Assembly: GCA_019686145.1 (NCBI GenBank)
Contig: JADGHK010000021.1
Coordinates: 1 to 14,122, forward strand
Length of the DNA: 14,122 bases
From: Bryobacteraceae bacterium
GTDB taxonomy: Bacteria; Acidobacteriota; Terriglobia; Bryobacterales; Bryobacteraceae
Reading direction: 5' to 3'
Shown here piece after piece: positions 1 to 6,941 of the stretch. How positions within the stretch are numbered: the stretch's first letter is position 1; each line of letters begins with the position of its first letter. The position numbers and the translations under genes are program-made. The notes under the pieces were generated by a model, which saw only the letters and a program-made list of their open reading frames with translations, was not told the origin of the DNA and searched no databases.

Positions 1-1161
1 GCGGTCCGAATCGTCGGATCGATGCAGGACATCACGGAACGCAAGCGAAGCGAAGAGGAACGCCTTTACTACCTCGCTGTGATGGAGTCGATCGCACACA
101 ATGCTGCAGAGGCCATCTTCCTGCTCGATACCGAAGGCAGACCCACCTTTGCGAACCCAACCGCGGAAGACCTGTTCGGATGGAAACTGGACGAACTGCA
201 GGGTCGCAGGCTGCACGATGTCATTCATTCCCATACGGGCAGTGGAGACCTCCAGGAGCCTGCCTGTCCGCTGGTAGCCGTTTTTCAAAATGGAACGACT
301 CTGCGGAATCAGGAAGATACCTTCTACCATCGGGACGGCAGCCCCATCCGAGTGGAATATTCGAACGCGCCGATCTTCAAAGACGGGAAGGTCTCAGCCG
401 CCGTTCTGGTCGTTCATGACATCACCGAGCGCCAGCGTGCGAAGGAGATCTTGGAAGAGGCGAATCGCGGACTCCACCGGATGAACGAAAACCTTCGGCA
501 GTTTGCGTATGCGGCGGCGCACGATCTGCAGGAACCTCTGCGGATGGTGAACCTCTACTCACAGGTGCTCAAACGTCGTTTCGCAGGTGAGCTCGGAGAC
601 CAGGGCCGCGAGTTTCTTGCCTTCATCACAGACGGCGCGCGGCGCATGCAGAATCTCGTGACCGATCTCCTCACCTTCACTCAAGCTGGCGACACCCTGG
701 ATTCTCCAACGGAGGAGGTCGATTGCAACCAGGTCCTGAACATGGCGATGAATAACCTCACGGTCGCCATCGCAGAGTCCGGTGCGGAGATCACGAGCAG
801 TCCAATGCCCGTGGTGCGGGCTCATTTTCAACCTCTTGTTCAGCTCTTTCAGAATCTCCTGAGCAACGCGATTAAATACCGCAGCGAAGCTCCGCCTCGC
901 ATCGACATTTCCGTGAAGCCTGAAGGGGCGTACTGGCTGTTCTCCGTTCGTGACAACGGAATCGGAATCTCTCCAGACTATCACGAGAGGATCTTCGGCG
1001 TGTTTAAGCGCCTACACAAGGACAAGTATCCCGGTACTGGCATTGGCCTTGCGATCTGCGCCAGAGTCGTCGACCGGTATGGCGGGCGCATCTGGCTGGC
1101 ATCCGAGGAAGGCAAAGGCTCAACTTTCTTCTTCACACTTCCCCAAACCCCTCATCCCTGA
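1..1161 (+). CDS. PAS-domain sensor histidine kinase, 3' part of the gene (5' end outside window)
   Basis: Membrane-independent or N-terminally truncated view of a two-component sensor kinase. The frame is open from base 1, and the first codons read as the end of a PAC segment (IVGSMQDITERKR), so the ATG at 22 is probably internal and at least one more sensor domain lies upstream. Numbering from that Met, a PAS domain covers about residues 23-135 and ends in VVHDITERQ. A helical linker follows, then a HisKA-type H-box with the phospho-acceptor His167 in AAAHDLQEP. The HATPase_c domain shows the N-box Asn282 (LLSNAIKY), G1 box Asp311 (RDNGIGIS) and G2 box GTGIGLAI at 338-345. There is no receiver or output domain at the C terminus, so a separate response regulator is expected; none is in the window. 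The family is certain. The ligand sensed by the PAS domains cannot be read from sequence. Confidence 0.93.
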   Translation, partial: AVRIVGSMQDITERKRSEEERLYYLAVMESIAHNAAEAIFLLDTEGRPTFANPTAEDLFGWKLDELQGRRLHDVIHSHTGSGDLQEPACPLVAVFQNGTTLRNQEDTFYHRDGSPIRVEYSNAPIFKDGKVSAAVLVVHDITERQRAKEILEEANRGLHRMNENLRQFAYAAAHDLQEPLRMVNLYSQVLKRRFAGELGDQGREFLAFITDGARRMQNLVTDLLTFTQAGDTLDSPTEEVDCNQVLNMAMNNLTVAIAESGAEITSSPMPVVRAHFQPLVQLFQNLLSNAIKYRSEAPPRIDISVKPEGAYWLFSVRDNGIGISPDYHERIFGVFKRLHKDKYPGTGIGLAICARVVDRYGGRIWLASEEGKGSTFFFTLPQTPHP

Positions 1162-1162
1162 T

Positions 1163-1191
1163 CCGCGCTGCTGGGGAAACCGGCAGCGCGG
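1163..1191 (+). terminator. Strong hairpin directly after the histidine kinase stop
   Basis: The arms CCGCGCTGC (1163-1171) and GCAGCGCGG (1183-1191) are perfect reverse complements. Three more pairs (one of them a G-U) can form inside, leaving a GGAAA loop, for about 12 base pairs in total. It begins one base after the TGA at 1159-1161. No T-run follows, so it is not a classical Rho-independent terminator. It may act as a weak terminator or as a block to 3' exonucleases. Confidence 0.55.
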
Positions 1192-1200
1192 CACTGCGCA

Positions 1201-1229
1201 TACACAATTCAGCTCTGGTAATCTATACT
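1201..1229 (+). promoter_or_regulatory. Possible sigma-70 promoter for the small exported protein gene
   Basis: A -10-like hexamer TATACT lies at 1224-1229. A TACACA at 1201-1206 (four of six matches to TTGACA) sits 17 bases before it. Transcription would start near 1236 and give a leader of about 95 bases before the ATG at 1332. The boxes are only moderately good, so this is tentative. Confidence 0.35.
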
Positions 1230-1331
1230 GTTTTGGCAATTTACCTGCATGAATCGTCGTAGGCGCGCTTCCGAGGACCGGTATTACCGCCCTCGCACTC
1301 ATGTAAGCGCTGTACTAGGAGGAGATTAGCC

Positions 1332-1850
1332 ATGCAAAAAAGGCGATGGGTCAAAAAAGGCAGCCTCATGGCTGTGCTGGCGATAGCCGGTTTCGTGCCG
1401 GCGGCCGCCCAGATGCCTCAGGGAACGAGCCGTTCCACCTGGAACCGGATGGAGGGTACTGTGCGGCTGGAAGAGGCCAGGATGTACCCGCCCTACATGG
1501 TGCTTCAAACAACGGGCTATCCGAGAATGCACGACAGAACAGTCACTGTCGAGACCCAGGTACCCAATTCAGGCTACGATTTGGTGATTGACGAAGTCCG
1601 CGCCGTAGGCGATGAGGTCTGGGTCATCGCCAATCTGCGGCAGACGGAAGGCATCTATTCCCAAATGCCAACCACCCTTTCGGACCGGATCATCATCCAC
1701 GGCCCGGATGACATGCAGGTTCGAACCGTAATCGTCGGTGACGCCTCAATGAGCGCCGCGGGGGATACGCAGAGGTTCGCAACGAGGGCGGACCTGGAAG
1801 CCAGCACGGACATCGACAAAGGGTTTGTGCTGTATAAACGTTTCGGCTGA
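1332..1850 (+). CDS. Small exported protein of unknown function, PrcB-like beta-rich body
   Basis: A 172-residue protein. The start is well fixed: AGGAGGAG at 1317-1324 lies 7 bases before the ATG. The N terminus has a basic stretch (QKRRWVKKG), a hydrophobic core and an AAA-Q junction near residue 26-27, which is a typical Sec signal peptide, so the product is likely periplasmic. The mature part has no cysteine and is rich in beta-strand-like segments. The stretch SGYDLVIDEVRAVGDEVWV followed by a polar turn and a strand resembles the repeat pattern of PrcB-type domains (GGY-I-I-V ... L-V); this is a resemblance, not a firm assignment. No catalytic motif is visible. It stands alone, between the histidine kinase terminator and a convergent gene. 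A shadow of another gene is unlikely given the ribosome site and signal peptide. Confidence 0.8.
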   Translation: MQKRRWVKKGSLMAVLAIAGFVPAAAQMPQGTSRSTWNRMEGTVRLEEARMYPPYMVLQTTGYPRMHDRTVTVETQVPNSGYDLVIDEVRAVGDEVWVIANLRQTEGIYSQMPTTLSDRIIIHGPDDMQVRTVIVGDASMSAAGDTQRFATRADLEASTDIDKGFVLYKRFG

Positions 1851-1893
1851 GACGATTCAGCCAGGCAGAGCGCCGAGCATTGAAGGGCACAGA

Positions 1894-1942
1894 TGAGGCG
1901 TGGACAGGTCCGCGCGCCCTTAAAGGTTCTGTCTGCGCCTCA
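1894..1942. terminator. Long inverted repeat between convergent genes, possible terminator
   Basis: The arms TGAGGCGTGGACAG (1894-1907) and CTGTCTGCGCCTCA (1929-1942) pair over 14 positions with a 21-base loop. The two non-Watson-Crick positions are G-U pairs if the RNA is made from the plus strand, but would be A-C mismatches in minus-strand RNA. It lies 43 bases past the stop of the small exported protein and 38 bases before the convergent acetyltransferase stop. No T-run follows. Confidence 0.45.
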
Positions 1943-1980
1943 CTCGCCCTGCCGCCCGGCCGCCGAATTCCGGAACAGGC

Positions 1981-2796
1981 CTAGCCGTACTCAAATCCCG
2001 CCACGGCAAAAGCGGAAGCGGAATCAGTCTGAATGGGCGGGGCTCCACGAACTCCGGCACGAGCCATTCTCTCAACGCGCCGCACCGGCCGGAAACCAAG
2101 CCTGCGGGCAAGATCTACAGCAGCTTTATTTTCCAGGGGGACATCCCAAAATAAGCACTGGCCCGGATAGAGACCGCGGAACCAGTTCACCAGACTTGAC
2201 ACCGCATCTTCGTCTTTCGACACGCAGGGCCCGAAATACGGTGCGTTTGAGCCCGGCCGCCCCATCGCGAAGGCCTGGTCGCCAATGCAGGCAGCGGCTG
2301 TTCGCGCCAGATCGGCGAGCAAAGCGGAACGGTCGGCGCCAAATGCCCGCTCATCGAGGGCCGGCAATGGCACGTACCGGCTGACGGACACGCTGGCAAA
2401 TTCGGGCGGTGTTCCGGCCCATCGTTCAATGACGGATTCCGTCTCAAATCCCAGAGAGCGGTACAGCGGGGCGCCCATATCCGTCGCGTCGAGCTTGATC
2501 CATTGAACACCGGCAGCCTCAAGGTAGGACAACGCATGTTCCATTAATCGGCGGGCGAATCCACGTCCCCGGAACTCGGGAAGCGTGAGCACCATCCCGA
2601 TCCACGCGAGACGCTTGTCATAGATCAGCGCGGTCGTTGTCGCCGCGAGCCTGCCGTCGCACTCCAGCCCGAAGCATCCGTCCGGTTGCAGGCGAAGAAG
2701 CCGGCGCCAGTCTTCCTCAGTCTGGTTCCATCCCGCCGCCTCCTTCAAGAGCATCGCCTGAGGTATGTCTTCGGGTCGAAGGAGTCGAATCTGCAT
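1981..2796 (-). CDS. Two-domain GNAT N-acetyltransferase with C-terminal Acetyltransf_18-like domain
   Basis: A 271-residue protein predicted to transfer an acetyl group from acetyl-CoA to an amine; the acceptor is unknown. The N-terminal GNAT domain spans about residues 1-140. It shows the pyrophosphate-binding motif A (LPEFRGRGFARRL, about 73-84) and the late strand-helix piece APLYRSLGFE (109-118). The C-terminal half (about 145-250) has ALDERAFGADRSALL, APYFGP, WDVPLENKAAVDLARRLGF and ERMARAG, which is the layout of the Acetyltransf_18 domain seen in YitH-like proteins. The frame stays open upstream to 3324, but that extension runs across the divergent amidohydrolase gene and lacks family similarity. 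The Met at 2796 begins exactly where the GNAT fold begins (MQIRLLRPEDIPQ). A Met at 2826 is an alternative; neither has a clear Shine-Dalgarno. Its start is 69 bases from the divergent amidohydrolase start. Confidence 0.88.
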   Translation of the reverse strand: MQIRLLRPEDIPQAMLLKEAAGWNQTEEDWRRLLRLQPDGCFGLECDGRLAATTTALIYDKRLAWIGMVLTLPEFRGRGFARRLMEHALSYLEAAGVQWIKLDATDMGAPLYRSLGFETESVIERWAGTPPEFASVSVSRYVPLPALDERAFGADRSALLADLARTAAACIGDQAFAMGRPGSNAPYFGPCVSKDEDAVSSLVNWFRGLYPGQCLFWDVPLENKAAVDLARRLGFRPVRRVERMARAGVRGAPPIQTDSASAFAVAGFEYG

Positions 2797-2800
2797 ATGA

Positions 2801-2811
2801 GATACGGTATC
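2801..2811. promoter_or_regulatory. Short palindrome GATACGGTATC in the divergent intergenic region
   Basis: GATAC and GTATC are perfect reverse complements around a central G. The site begins 4 bases upstream of the acetyltransferase ATG on the minus strand, where a bound protein could affect its expression. It is short, and chance is possible. Confidence 0.25.
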
Positions 2812-2835
2812 GCAGCCGGGAGGCATAGGTAGGGT

Positions 2836-2857
2836 CCACGGCCGCGTGGCGTACAAT
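2836..2857 (+). promoter_or_regulatory. Putative leaderless promoter of the amidohydrolase cluster with an overlapping inverted repeat
   Basis: TACAAT at 2852-2857 resembles a sigma-70 -10 box, and the ATG follows 8 bases later at 2866, so transcription would start at or next to the start codon. No Shine-Dalgarno precedes this ATG, which agrees with a leaderless message. An inverted repeat CCACG-GCCG-CGTGG (2836-2849) occupies the spacer directly upstream of the -10 box and could be an operator. No good -35 box is visible. Confidence 0.4.
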
Positions 2858-2865
2858 CGAACAAT

Positions 2866-4572
2866 ATGAAATGGCTCGTATCCCTCTCGGCGCTCTTCGC
2901 CTGGTCGGCTTATGCTGCTGACGCCGATCTGATCCTTCACAACGGGAAGGTGCTGACGGTAGATGGAAAATTCTCCATAGCCCAGGCGATTGCTGTGAAG
3001 AATGGCCGGATCACGGCTGTCGGGACAAATGAGCAGGTGATGCGCTCGGAGCGCGGGACCCGCACCAGATTGATGGATCTTGGCGGAAAAACCGTGCTCC
3101 CTGGCCTCATCGACGCGCACGTTCACACGCTGGGCGCGGGTTTGAGCGAGTTTCGAAAGCCGCTGCCGCCGCTTGGCAGCATCGCAGCCATCCAGGACTA
3201 CATTCGAAAGCAGGCGAAAGAGACGCCGAAAGGTGAGTGGATCATCGTGCCACGCACCTTGCCGCCCCGCCTGAAAGAGATGCGAATGCCGACCCGGCAC
3301 GACCTTGATGTCACAACAGATCATCCGGTCGCGTTCGATGGCAGCTACGTCTGGTCGGCGAACACGCTAGCGTTGAAGATCAGCGGGATCACCAGGGACA
3401 CGCCCAACCCGCCGGGGGGCGAGGTCGTGAAAGGCCAGGATGGAGAGCCGAATGGAATCCTCCGGAATGCTTCGCAGCTTCTCAAGGGCGCGCGCCGCGC
3501 TGAGACGTTCACCGATGAGGAGAAGCTCCGCGCGATTGAAAAAATGCTGCATCTCTATGCAGCGGCTGGGCTCACCGCCGTCGGCGACAGAGCTGTGACT
3601 CCGGAGGACGTTGCGCTCTTCGAGAAGCTCAAGGCGCAGAACAAGCTGCCCGTCCGTATCATCCTTACCTGGAGGCCGAGCGCAGCGGGACCCGCCGAAG
3701 ACTTGATTCGGACCATCCGTGCTTCGTCCTGGACAACGAACAAGGGCGATGAGCGGCTGAAGTTCGGGACGTTCAAGATCACGCTCGATGGAGGGCAATC
3801 GGTCGGAACCGCATTTCAGCGGATGCCCTACGGCCCGTTTGGGCGGCAACTGTACGGGCAGACCAACCCCGACAGCCGCGGGACTCTTTTTGTCGATGCG
3901 GAAAAGCTTTATCGCATCTACTCGGCCGCGCAGGCAAAGGGATGGCAGCTCACCGCCCATGCGCAAGGGGGCGGGGCCATCGACACGCTATTGGACGTCT
4001 TCGAGCGGTTGAACCGCGAGAAGCCGATCGCGCCGATGCGCCACCATGTCATGCATGGGAGCTTCATGAGCGAGGAGGCGCTCAACCGGATGAAGCGTCT
4101 GGGCGTGATCATCGACGCGCAGCCCGGATGGCTGCACTACGATGTGCCCGCGCTCCAGAAAGTGTTCGGCCGCGACAAGATGCGATGGTTCTTCCCTCTC
4201 CGGTCCTTTTTTGACAAGGGCATTGTGGTCGCCGGCGGCAGCGATCACATGATCGGCTACGGCAAGAACAACGCCGTCAATCCCTACAATCCGTTCTTCA
4301 ACATCTGGATGTGCGTAACGCGGCGGACTGCCGCCGGTGAAGTCTTCTACCCGGAAGAGCGCGTAACAAGGGAGCAGGCGCTGCGAATGTACACTACGGG
4401 AGCGGCCTACCTCCAGTTCAGCGAGAAGAGCCGTGGCTCGCTCGAAGTCGGAAAGCTGGCCGATCTTGTCGTCATCGACCGGGACTTCCTCAACTGTCCC
4501 GAAGACGAGTTGAAAGACATTCAGCCCCTTCTCACGATGGTTGAAGGCCGCGTGATCTACGAACGAAAGTAA
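2866..4572 (+). CDS. Exported YtcJ-like amidohydrolase (amidohydrolase_3 family)
   Basis: A 568-residue metal-dependent hydrolase, close to the usual length of the YtcJ/AepA-like family, members of which cleave amide or imide-type bonds; the substrate here is unknown. An N-terminal signal peptide (MKWLVSLSALFAWSAYA, with an A-Y-A junction near residue 17) predicts export. The start of the beta-sandwich follows (ADLILHNGKVLTVDG). Metal-site motifs are His85-x-His87 in GLIDAHVHT, His365 in LTAHAQGGG, a histidine cluster at 393-397 (HHVMH) and Asp460 in GGSDHM. The C-terminal piece SLEVGKLADLVVIDRDFL is typical of the family. It is first in a plus-strand cluster: the epimerase-like gene starts 16 bases after its stop and the aldolase follows, so co-transcription is likely. 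The last two genes lack signal peptides, so either the pathway spans the envelope or the amidohydrolase is only loosely linked to it. Confidence 0.9.
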   Translation: MKWLVSLSALFAWSAYAADADLILHNGKVLTVDGKFSIAQAIAVKNGRITAVGTNEQVMRSERGTRTRLMDLGGKTVLPGLIDAHVHTLGAGLSEFRKPLPPLGSIAAIQDYIRKQAKETPKGEWIIVPRTLPPRLKEMRMPTRHDLDVTTDHPVAFDGSYVWSANTLALKISGITRDTPNPPGGEVVKGQDGEPNGILRNASQLLKGARRAETFTDEEKLRAIEKMLHLYAAAGLTAVGDRAVTPEDVALFEKLKAQNKLPVRIILTWRPSAAGPAEDLIRTIRASSWTTNKGDERLKFGTFKITLDGGQSVGTAFQRMPYGPFGRQLYGQTNPDSRGTLFVDAEKLYRIYSAAQAKGWQLTAHAQGGGAIDTLLDVFERLNREKPIAPMRHHVMHGSFMSEEALNRMKRLGVIIDAQPGWLHYDVPALQKVFGRDKMRWFFPLRSFFDKGIVVAGGSDHMIGYGKNNAVNPYNPFFNIWMCVTRRTAAGEVFYPEERVTREQALRMYTTGAAYLQFSEKSRGSLEVGKLADLVVIDRDFLNCPEDELKDIQPLLTMVEGRVIYERK

Positions 4573-4588
4573 GAAGCAAAAGAGGAAA

Positions 4589-5590
4589 ATGGTTCACAAC
4601 GAGCAAGAGCTGGAAGAACTGCTGTCGCGTCCATCGGAAGCAGACGTGCAGGCCGCCGCGCAATGGCGGGGAGATATCGCTGTTCTCGGAGCAGCAGGCA
4701 AGATGGGGCCGAGCCTGGTGCGCCGGATTCGCCGCGCCATGGACGCAGCCGGTTCCAAGGTGCGGCTTTACGCAGTGACCCGGACGCCTTGCGATTGGGG
4801 CGAGGGCATCACCGGCGTCACAGCGGATTTCCTGCAGCGCGATCAGGTACAGGCGCTGCCGGATGCAGAAAACGTCATCTTCATGGTCGGCCGCAAGTTC
4901 GGCTCCACCAGCAATGAGCCCCTTACGTGGGCAGTCAACACCTACGCTCCCGCCCTCGTGGCTGAAAGATACGCTAAGTCGCGGATCGTGGCCTTCTCCA
5001 CGGGCAATGTCTATCCCTTTGTGCCACCAGAGAGCGGCGGTGCGACGGAAGCGACGCCGCCACAGCCGGTCGGCGAATATGCACAATCGGCCCTCGGACG
5101 GGAACGAACGTTTCAGTATTTCTCTCAAACCAACGGAACCCCGGTCCTGATCCTGCGCCTCAATTACGCTGTCGAACCCCGGTACGGCGTGTTGCTTGAA
5201 ATCGGCACGAAGGTTTACGAGAGACGTCCCATAGATCTCCAGATGGGGCACGTGAACGTGATCTGGCAGGGAGATGCAAACTCAGTCTGCCTGCGCGGGT
5301 TTCCGCTCTGCGCTTCGCCCGCGAGAATCCTGAACCTGACGGGACCTGAAACGCTCGCCGTCCGGGATGTGGCGCTGGCCTTCGGCAAGTGCTTCGGCAT
5401 TGAGCCGGTCTTCACGAATCAGGAATCCGACACCGCTTTGCTGAACAATGCCTCGGAATGCCACCGCATCTTCGGCCGGCCTTCGATGAGCGTGGACCAA
5501 CTGATCACCATGATCGCCGGTTGGATTCAACAGGGCGGCCGGACTCTCGGCAAACCGACTCATTTCGAAACACGAACAGGACAATTTTGA
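4589..5590 (+). CDS. NAD-dependent epimerase/dehydratase-family protein with an altered catalytic motif
   Basis: A 333-residue extended short-chain dehydrogenase/reductase. The nucleotide-binding Rossmann start is VLGAAGKMGPSL with the GxxGxxG spacing, about residues 32-43. The Ser/Thr active-site strand is visible as VAFSTGNVYPF. The family tyrosine is Tyr164 in EYAQSALGRE, but the residue four positions later, where a lysine is expected (YxxxK), is Ala168. The codons (tat gca caa tcg gcc) are in an undisturbed frame, so this is not a frameshift effect. Later parts (LRLNYAV, GHVNVIWQGDAN, ILNLTGPE) resemble NAD-dependent epimerases acting on nucleotide sugars or sugar acids. A short-spaced purine run AGAGGA (4581-4586) precedes the ATG. 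Its stop overlaps the start of the aldolase gene by one base, implying translational coupling and a shared pathway. Substrate unknown; a binding or non-redox role is possible given the missing lysine. Confidence 0.85.
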   Translation: MVHNEQELEELLSRPSEADVQAAAQWRGDIAVLGAAGKMGPSLVRRIRRAMDAAGSKVRLYAVTRTPCDWGEGITGVTADFLQRDQVQALPDAENVIFMVGRKFGSTSNEPLTWAVNTYAPALVAERYAKSRIVAFSTGNVYPFVPPESGGATEATPPQPVGEYAQSALGRERTFQYFSQTNGTPVLILRLNYAVEPRYGVLLEIGTKVYERRPIDLQMGHVNVIWQGDANSVCLRGFPLCASPARILNLTGPETLAVRDVALAFGKCFGIEPVFTNQESDTALLNNASECHRIFGRPSMSVDQLITMIAGWIQQGGRTLGKPTHFETRTGQF

Positions 5591-6612
5591 TGAGCTGGAA
5601 AGAAGTTCTCAAGCAGGGCGCCGTCATCCCGGCGCATCCTCTCGCCCTGAATGCGGAACGCAAGCTGGACGAGCGGCGGCAGCGTGCCCTGACCCGCTAC
5701 TACCTGGCCGCCGGCGCCGGGGGCGTAGCTGTGGGCGTTCACACCACGCAGTTCGAAATTCGCGATCCGAAGGTTGGCCTGCTGAAGCCCGTCCTGGAGC
5801 TCGCAGCAGAAGAAACCAGGGATCACAACGTGGTGCGCGTGGCGGGCATTTGCGGCCTCACGAACCAGGCCGTTAAGGAAGCGGAGCTTGCCCGGAGCCT
5901 CGGCTATCACGTCGGACTCCTGAGCTTGAGCGCTTTTCGCAACTCGACCGTTGACGAGATGGTCGCCCATGCCAAAGCGGTCGGGGAGGTGATACCGCTC
6001 TTTGGATTCTACTTGCAGCCCGCAGTCGGCGGCCGCTTGCTGCCAGCCGAGTTCTGGAGGCGGTTCTGCGAACTGGAGAGCGTTGTCGGCATCAAGATCG
6101 CGCCGTTCAACCGCTATCAGACCTTGGATGTGCTCCGGGGAGTCGCGGAATCGGGCCGCGCGCAAGAGATCGCCTTATATACCGGCAACGACGATCATAT
6201 CCTTCTCGATCTATTGACGCCCTTCCGTATCAACGGGACGCCGCTGCGGATTGTCGGCGGCCTCCTGGGGCATTGGGCCGTATGGACGAAGCGCGCCGTC
6301 GAGCAGCTGCAACGAGTGCATTCCGTATGGGCGGGACAGTGTCCGCTGAACTCGGACTGGCTGACCATGGCCGAGGAAGTAACGGACTGCAATGCCGCCT
6401 TCTTCGACGCCGCCAACGCCTTCCACGGCTGCATCGCCGGGATCCACGAGGTGCTGCGCCGCCAGGGACTTCTGGCCGGACGCTGGTGCCTTAACCCCAA
6501 CGAGGACTTATCTCCCGGGCAAGCGGAGGAAATTGACCGGGTCTATGCGGCTTATCCCCACCTGAATGACGACGATTTCGTCAAGGAAAATCTGGACCGG
6601 TGGCTGCGATAG
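5590..6612 (+). CDS. Dihydrodipicolinate synthase (DapA)-superfamily aldolase/lyase
   Basis: A 340-residue (beta/alpha)8-barrel protein of the DapA/NanA superfamily, whose members form a Schiff base between a lysine and a 2-oxo acid. Lys169 (VGIKIAP) and Tyr141 (FGFYLQP) are 28 residues apart, the same spacing as Tyr133 and Lys161 of E. coli DapA, so the core chemistry is probably kept. The GTTGE loop of true DapA is replaced by AVGVHTTQFEIRD, which argues against lysine synthesis and for a different 2-oxo acid substrate. It is about 45 residues longer than DapA. The frame is open back to 5458, but the ATG at 5590 is chosen because it overlaps the upstream stop as TGATG, follows AGGA at 5577-5580 and starts a normal barrel. 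It is the last gene of the amidohydrolase-epimerase-aldolase cluster. Confidence 0.87.
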   Translation: MSWKEVLKQGAVIPAHPLALNAERKLDERRQRALTRYYLAAGAGGVAVGVHTTQFEIRDPKVGLLKPVLELAAEETRDHNVVRVAGICGLTNQAVKEAELARSLGYHVGLLSLSAFRNSTVDEMVAHAKAVGEVIPLFGFYLQPAVGGRLLPAEFWRRFCELESVVGIKIAPFNRYQTLDVLRGVAESGRAQEIALYTGNDDHILLDLLTPFRINGTPLRIVGGLLGHWAVWTKRAVEQLQRVHSVWAGQCPLNSDWLTMAEEVTDCNAAFFDAANAFHGCIAGIHEVLRRQGLLAGRWCLNPNEDLSPGQAEEIDRVYAAYPHLNDDDFVKENLDRWLR

Positions 6613-6654
6613 CGTGCGACGAAGATAGGTAATGTTGTCAACGGGATGCAAAAC

Positions 6655-6688
6655 ACCCAATTCCCGATCGGGGAATGGGTGATATAAT
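6655..6688 (+). promoter_or_regulatory. TATAAT promoter with adjoining inverted repeat, leaderless DUF2061 gene
   Basis: A perfect TATAAT lies at 6683-6688 and the ATG at 6695 comes 6 bases later, so the transcript should begin at or within a base or two of the start codon. No Shine-Dalgarno is present. Directly upstream, ACCCAATTCCC (6655-6665) and GGGAATGGGT (6671-6680) form a 10-base-pair inverted repeat with one bulged A and a GATCG centre. This repeat covers the expected -35 and spacer region, so it may be a repressor or activator site. Alternatively it could serve as the end hairpin of the upstream aldolase message. Confidence 0.55.
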
Positions 6689-6694
6689 CCCGTC

Positions 6695-6922
6695 ATGGAA
6701 ACGCACGCGCGCAGCCTGGCGAAGGCGCTGAGCTACCGGCTTCTCGGCTCACTGTCGACGGCGGCCCTGGTATTTCTTATCAGCCGGGATTTCATGTTAT
6801 CCATGGGCGCTGGCGTAACGGATTCCCTGGTTAAGATCGTTCTTTACTTCCTCCACGAGCGTCTGTGGGATCACATCGACTTCGGCCGCCAGAGACCAGC
6901 GCAGCCCGAGTATGAGATCTGA
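6695..6922 (+). CDS. DUF2061 small membrane protein
   Basis: A 75-residue protein matching the DUF2061 family over its full length: an early ARSLAKALSYRLLGS segment, a first hydrophobic helix (about 17-32), a second (about 36-52) and the family ending KIVLYFLHERLWDHIDFG. It should sit in the cytoplasmic membrane with two helices. DUF2061 domains occur alone or fused to sulfate-assimilation enzymes in other bacteria; no such partner is nearby here and the function is unknown. The start follows a TATAAT box by 6 bases with no ribosome binding site. It is transcribed alone, between the aldolase gene and a convergent hydrolase gene. Confidence 0.85.
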   Translation: METHARSLAKALSYRLLGSLSTAALVFLISRDFMLSMGAGVTDSLVKIVLYFLHERLWDHIDFGRQRPAQPEYEI

Positions 6923-6941
6923 CCACTCAGCTCTCATTCCG

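Noticed and set aside
1893..2384. Plus-strand open frame of 163 codons after the small exported protein gene
   Set aside because: It runs antisense through the C-terminal acetyltransferase domain and has low-complexity Arg/Pro/Ser composition.
2797..3324. Upstream extension of the acetyltransferase frame, giving a 447-residue protein
   Set aside because: The added 176 residues lie antisense to the well-supported amidohydrolase gene and show no family similarity, while the GNAT fold starts at the Met at 2796.
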